From positions 132,001-196,000 of the forward strand of contig JAQJVL010000605.1 in assembly GCA_035578905.1 (NCBI GenBank): a DNA stretch of 64,000 nucleotides, read 5' to 3'. Made by a program: the position numbers and the translations under genes. The notes under the pieces are model-generated. The model had not been told where the DNA came from and did not search any database. It worked only from the letters and a program-made list of their open reading frames with translations. Of this stretch, positions 58,840 to 64,000 are shown one piece after another (position 1 is the stretch's first letter; each line of letters opens with the position of its first letter). The DNA is from Stictocephala bisonia (lineage: Eukaryota > Arthropoda > Insecta > Hemiptera > Membracidae).

Positions 58840-60230
58840 AAAATGGTGGTAGTTCTAAATTGTTAAAGGCTAAATTGTTTAGTCCCTGGATAACACCAGA
58901 CATTTTACATCAATTTGAGAGACGTACAAAATTATATAAAATTTCTACGAGAAGACCATATGACAGAGTTTTACAAAATTATTTTGCAAAATATACTAAT
59001 GAATTAAATAGTGTGATCAATTTTACAAAAAAAAATATTATTCAACATTATTAGAAAACTGTAAAGGTGATGTATCTGAGCAGTGGAAGGTAATAAATAA
59101 CTTAACAAGTGGTTTTTTTAGAAATTTAGTTGAAGAAGAAGTTAGTTGAGAATTTTTGAATTGCCAAATGGTGAAGTTATGCGTGAGCCTTCCGTCATTG
59201 ATAAGATAAACAATCACCTAATCACAATCCAGTCTAGCCGTCCAGACGTACATTCCAATACCCTTCCACCTTTACGTACTTACTATCAACATTCATTCTT
59301 TATATTGTTGAATGAATGAATACCATGTCGGCACTGGTGGCGCAGTGCTGTAACTCAGCTACTTGGGGACAAAGTGTTTGGGAGATTGTAGGCGATAGGT
59401 TCCATGCTCGCTCGGTTCTCTTAATACCGACACGGCGTCCGCTCAATGGTTGTCATCAATATAGACACTACTAGAGAAGTTTGGAGTGTCCGTGTTGAAT
59501 GGTAGTCAAGGTTCGGGTGTTGTGTAGAGAAGAGAACTAGGTGTCAAACTTGTCAGTTAGCTGAAAATCAGACCAACACTACGTGGTTCGGTTTCCACGT
59601 AAAGCTGTAGGTCCCATAGTTGCCCTGGCTATTAGGCTATTAATAAATAGACCTTTCTGAGCTAAGTCGAACTCAGATAGTAACAATGACTACACTCGTT
59701 CATCTACACTTACCAAACTCATTCATGCCTCATATTCGCCCATATCTCTACGATCAGCGTCTTAGAGATGAATGAATGAATGGATAAATGAAATGAATAA
59801 CTCCAACAGATTTAGATAAAATTAAGAGTATTGTTAAGCTTTTAAAAAATAAAAATTAACTGGCTCTGACCAAATTAATGTAGATTTACTGAAAAATATA
59901 ATTGATGAAATTACCATATTTAGTTCACTTAATAAACAGTAGTTTTATCAAAGGCATTTTTCCTCAGAGCCTGCAGTTAAGTTCAGTGGTACCTATTTTG
60001 AAGGACAATAACTCTATAAACTAGATAATATAATACATATCAGCTTGTTATATGTATTCTCTAAGGTTTTTGAAAAAAACCATGATTAAAAGACTCCATA
60101 GTTATTTATCTTAGTTAAATTTTCTTAGTCTACGTCAATTAGGTTTTATCAAAGGAAAGTCAACTGAGGATGCGTTATTAAAAGTATCAGAAATAATTTA
60201 TAACTATTTAATTATTCATTAACTTATCAT
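58840..60230 (+). mobile_element. Decayed CR1/jockey-like LINE interrupted by a SINE
   Basis: The first part (58860-59215) reads PWITPDILHQFERRTKLYK, the typical linker between endonuclease and RT, then a QWKVINNLTSG-like stretch and PNGEVMREPSVIDKINNH. After the SINE the RT resumes near 59800 with PTDLDKIKSIVKLLKN, FSKVFEKTMIKRLHSYL and RQLGFIKGKSTEDALL, ending near 60230. Stops and frameshifts are frequent. It resembles the old host LINE at 40.16 kb. Confidence 0.7.
59325..59790 (+). mobile_element. tRNA-derived SINE, reference copy
   Basis: The head carries an A box (tggcgcagtgc at 59338-59348) and a B-box-like ggttccatgct (59399-59409), spaced as in tRNA genes. A body of about 350 bp follows. 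Its 3' part recurs reverse-complemented at 16.54, 17.64 and 18.30 kb. The ends show gaatgaatgaat on both sides, which may be a target duplication or a tail. It is inserted between two parts of a LINE relic. Confidence 0.72.
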
Positions 60231-60572
60231 CTGTCATATAGTTCACATTTCATACTAGAATTAACCCTTTATTTTATTGAAATCATTATTCATTTTTTAT
60301 CAAGTAATTAAAGCTTCTTGTAAATATTGCATTGTATAATTGTTGTTGTATTTTTAATTATAAATGAATATTACTTTTTGTTTAAAAGTAAATTGAACTA
60401 TTTGTCATACATACCACAATATTAAAATCTGCTTACGGGTCACGCCGTGGTCAGTGAAATGTGTGTGCTAGGCCTACCGAAAGTTTTAATATCTGTTGTT
60501 TTCCTCGTGTGTAAACTGTGTTTGTTAAGTTTTAATTAATTTGTGACGCGTCTCACTTGGACTTATTTGTGT

Positions 60573-60626
60573 TCTTTAACCTGAAGATGCCATCCGTATT
60601 CACGGCGAAACATGTAGTTGGTATCA
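60573..60626 (+). ncRNA. Possible hammerhead-ribozyme-like motif
   Basis: The order is tttaac, ctgaaga, tgcc...ggc, gaaa, catgta, gttgg. Ctgaaga fits the conserved CUGANGA and gaaa fits the GAAA box. Gcc pairs with ggc as stem II. Acatgt can form a minimal stem III. Ttaac and gttgg can pair as stem I. Hammerheads with such a short stem III are known from Penelope-like and related retroelements. An extra U between CUGAAGA and the stem, and weak pairs, speak against it. Confidence 0.35.
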
Positions 60627-62985
60627 CCATCACACGCTGTGAAATGTTTGATGGATGGTAAAGTAAACTTATTTTAGTCAATACCACAATTGGCATTTTT
60701 TCTTTTTATTTGATATAAAGAGATGGAGATAAAAAGAAAATATCTGCTGTATTGATGATTTCAAAAATAGTGGCGGAGTCATAAAATGAAAAAGAAAAAA
60801 ACGTACACGCACACAATTCAGTTCTTCAGTCGCGTTGCCGAAAATCGTGTACTAGGCCTACCTCACTCTCTGGCCATTAACGAGTTGCGCGCAATCATAC
60901 CTGCGTTAATTGCGATGTCCCAAGAAGGCCCCAAACCAGTGCTCGAGTTGCGTGCAATACCAATATAAGGTAGTCTGTCCAGTCTTGGCCGCTCAAAAAT
61001 GCAACTTAGACCACAAGCTGTGCTATAGAAATATTTTCGTAAATATCACAATCCGCCAAATATAACTTGAATTGTCACTGGTCTTGATTCCGAATAGCAC
61101 CAAACTTATGCTACAAAATAAGCACATATCTGCTTATTCTGTTCTTATATTTTCTTGGTTATTGGTATCAGCTATTTATTGTATTGGTAATTTATTATAT
61201 TGGTTATTGGTATCAGCTATTGGTTATTGGTAATTATCTATATCAGCTGAACTTGTTTCAAGATGACAAAATCAGGATTAATTTTTCTTTAACAAGTAAA
61301 GTGTGACAATATCTGAATTGATTTTGGGATTGAGTTTGATAAAAAAAAAAGAAACAATAAAATGGAAAATATTTTAATTAATATTTATATTTATTATTTT
61401 GGTGTACGGTACTAGACCAACAATCATGGCACATCCTTTGTTTTTCCTGTAACGTTTTAAGTACAGCTCGCACGTTTTGTTATTGGACCCTCTCCTAACT
61501 CTCATTAGTGATTTAAGTTATCACCGTAATACTATATCCTAATTAATCTAATGTGTAGCGAAATAAGTGTAAATAATATAAGTTGTTTGACTTTTAGTCG
61601 TCTTTTTAACCGCAAATGTTTAATATAAGTATGTTTGCAATTCATTTAAATGTTAATAGTAAATTACAATAGTTTTTAAACATGTATAGCCTATATTATT
61701 CCCCACAGTTCTAGATTTGAAGTGTTCGGTTATTAAAAAAGGTCCCTGTTCTTCTACTTAGGATTAATTTACCTTATTTTAAAGTGTATGTTTATCATTA
61801 ATACGATATATTTATTTGTTTCAATGTGAAACTATACTATTACAGTTCAAAATATGCGCAAAACCCAAATTTACGTATTATTTTTAACTATATTATTGTT
61901 TATTTGTAATAGTTATTTGTTTATATAGTTTTGTTAGTTCTCAGCATTGTTTCTTCTGTTCATTCTCAGTTGTGTAAATAGGTCATATTTGAATTGTTAT
62001 AATTAAAAACGCCACAGAGTGTGGCTATAGCTAATTTTGTTATCATTTAGTCTGTGGTTACTTAAAATTAGTTATTTCTTATGTTATTACTTGTCACGCT
62101 ACTTGTAAAGTGTTACCAGTGTAATTCCAGAGTGTATTTTCCAGAGAAATTGTAAATATAAATAAATTGCAGTTTATCCATACTTTATATAATATGAATG
62201 TCACACTGAGTTATACTGTAATAGAATCAACACAGAATTCTTTATTATTTAAAAGAGATGCTAGCAAATATAAAAACAGAGAACCCGGATAAACGTTGGC
62301 AATATGGAGTAACGGAAACAATTATCTAAGCGGGACGTTGTTTGTGTGAGGCCCTGAGGAAGGAGAGGGTGGGGTGGCTGTCTGGAGAATGGGAGAGTGG
62401 GTTAAGAGGAGGGAAGTGAGAGAGACAGACGGAAGAGCATGCGAGAGAAAGAGGAAATAGGGCTATGCGCAGCGCAACGTGGGGCCTCAAAACAGTTTTG
62501 GGGCCTCACCACAACTCTCCAATATGGATGGAGTATCTCTTTTTATAGTAAAATCAATGCTATAAGTAGCATAGTTTCTCGGCTTTAATGAATATTTCTT
62601 AAAGTTGTTTCAGCGTTTATCTTCTTTTAGTGTTTAAGTTAATAAATGGGGCTCAGCAGGCAAATTGCTTGTAAGAAAGAAGTCAGTGAATATAGGTGAG
62701 TACCAGTCCAAGTTGTAGGTAGACTTTTAAATTTTGTAAAATAAAAAGTACTTGGTCTTGCCCTACAAGGTAGCAAGTAGGTTTTCTGTCCTGGGAGGTT
62801 AAATTTAAGTTCGTCTAGTAAGTCCCTGCATTACGTAGATAAAATGTCTGTATTAAAAATGTTCTGACCATGAGCCATTTGGTAGTCTGAGTGTAGATCA
62901 TGGAAGTGTTGTAGATACTGCAATCTACCTCTAGTATGTAACCAGTCTTAGAGCCGTCGGGTACTTTTGTGAAGTTATGAATAAT
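60627..62985. other. Unassigned AT-rich sequence
   Basis: About 2.3 kb with no recognised gene. A purine-rich stretch at about 62350-62460 (ggaaggagagggtggggtgg, gagagagacagacgg) stands out against the AT-rich background and is followed by a small repeat of ggggcctca. Confidence 0.5.
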
Positions 62986-63120
62986 TATGTCTCCTGTTCA
63001 GTCAGCGAAGTAATGTAAATTTTTTGGAGACTTTGACTAATGCTTGTTTCATACAAGGTGTTGGAGTCAATGTAAATCATATTATTTGTAGGTGTAGATG
63101 ACTCAAATTTGTGGTTGTAG
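62986..63120. repeat. Direct repeat, copy 1
   Basis: The order tctcctgttcagtcagc, aagtaa, ggagactttgactaatgctt, caaggtgtt, gtagg and gactcaaatt recurs about 673 bp downstream. Identity is moderate. Confidence 0.65.
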
Positions 63121-63658
63121 GAATTTTTAGCAATATGCAAAATTATTTTACCAAGTCTTCAAGTAATACTTTAATTAATAACAGTAATAATGCATCTTAT
63201 TGCTTGTGTCACAACAATAAAAGAGACAATATCAATTTGCTTTTTTTTGCTAATAATATAAATAATGTATTAACCGAATTATGTGCAGTTGAAACAATTT
63301 AATACGTGATATAATAAGTGAATCTTACTATAATCCATTATTTATAACAATCATACCCGGATAATCCAAATGTGTGACGTTCGCTAGGAGTACGTCCTTA
63401 TTGGAATATATCGTACTGAGCGAACTCTTTCTTGATCATGGCAACTCCTAAGGTAGATAAATAATTTTTTTTTTCAATTTATATATTTTTTATGGTTTTA
63501 TATTCTTATTTTTTACTTTTTAAAACTATTTTTACAGTAAATCCTGTCATAATGTAGAAACATTTGTAAGATTTAATTAAACATTTTTGTTAACTGATAC
63601 CTTAAGTTCTGGGTGAATGTATGTGAAATACAGAACCGTCAAGATGTCTGATGAGTCT

Positions 63659-63795
63659 AACTCCTGTTCGTTCAGCCAAGTAAAGTGAAACCTTAGGAGA
63701 CTTTGGCTCATGCTCGTTCCACAAAGGTTGTTACAGTCTAGATAAAGCAATATTTTGGGTAATTTTTAGGTTTAGTGGAGTCAAATTCGGATATT
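63659..63795. repeat. Direct repeat, copy 2
   Basis: The matching order is actcctgttcgttcagcc, aagtaa, ggagactttggctcatgct, caaaggttgtt, ttagg and gtcaaattcgg. The open frame at 63111-63302 between the copies shows no family resemblance. Confidence 0.65.
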
Positions 63796-64000
63796 ATGGG
63801 ACTTATTATCTTAGGCACAGCGATTGGGTATTAGGGAAACACTGCATCTGATCTCAGACTCAACAAAAAGGTGTTAGTCTACTTCTGTATGTAAGTCAAG
63901 TCTTTCGTCATTAATTTTCAACATGGCTAACTTTGCAAAGCCAGAAAGAGAGTAAACGTTACATGGTTCAATAATATAGTTTATTTTATTTCGTAGGCTT

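Overview
The window looks like arthropod, most likely insect, nuclear DNA. It is AT-rich and intron-rich, full of decayed non-LTR retrotransposons, SINEs, minisatellites and satellites, and its only recognisable host genes are exons of insect-type gustatory receptors (GRs). All assignments were made by reading the sequence and translating by eye; no database search was run.

Host genes, both on the minus strand. Gene A has five exons at 37009-36856, 17389-17274, 10484-10293, 8163-7898 and 5696-5542. All four junctions have matching phases, and the joined product (about 290 codons) reads like the middle of a sugar-receptor-type GR. Its first and last exons were not found. Upstream of it lie two C-terminal-type GR exons (gene B, about 50759-50661 and 49770-49681), which suggests a tandem GR cluster. 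The exons of A and B are complementary, so a permuted or misassembled single gene is also possible.

Layout. 1-2330: 114-bp satellite array with a conserved unique tail; one diverged single copy of unit plus tail recurs at 53.47-53.96 kb. 4.24-4.47 kb: 36-bp minisatellite whose complement can form G-quadruplexes. 6.56-6.76 kb: Tc1/mariner-like transposase relic. 8.79-9.68 kb: degenerate ~23-bp minisatellite inside a GR intron. 11.23-16.22 kb: long inverted repeat with an almost full-length RTE-type retrotransposon nested in its loop (13-bp target-site duplication). 16.5-18.7 kb: three SINE copies. 19.28-34.08 kb: low-quality homopolymer-ridden sequence arranged as a palindrome centred near 27.25 kb, probably a read or assembly artefact over a tandem repeat. 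34.08-36.3 kb: complex repeats carrying TATA-like, YY1-like, NRF1-like, CCAAT and E-box-like motifs. 40.16-46.43 kb: an old CR1/jockey-like element interrupted by an RNase H-bearing LINE (8-bp TSD) and by another LINE with 51-bp repeats in its 3' UTR. 55.34-57.28 kb: decayed minus-strand coding-like sequence of unknown family. 58.84-60.23 kb: a further LINE relic interrupted by a SINE. 60.57 kb: a hammerhead-ribozyme-like motif.

Gene A carries most of this load in its introns. Its first intron (about 19.5 kb as assembled) contains the low-quality block, and its second holds the inverted repeat and RTE element. No bacterial-type operons, CRISPR arrays, tRNA or rRNA genes were seen.
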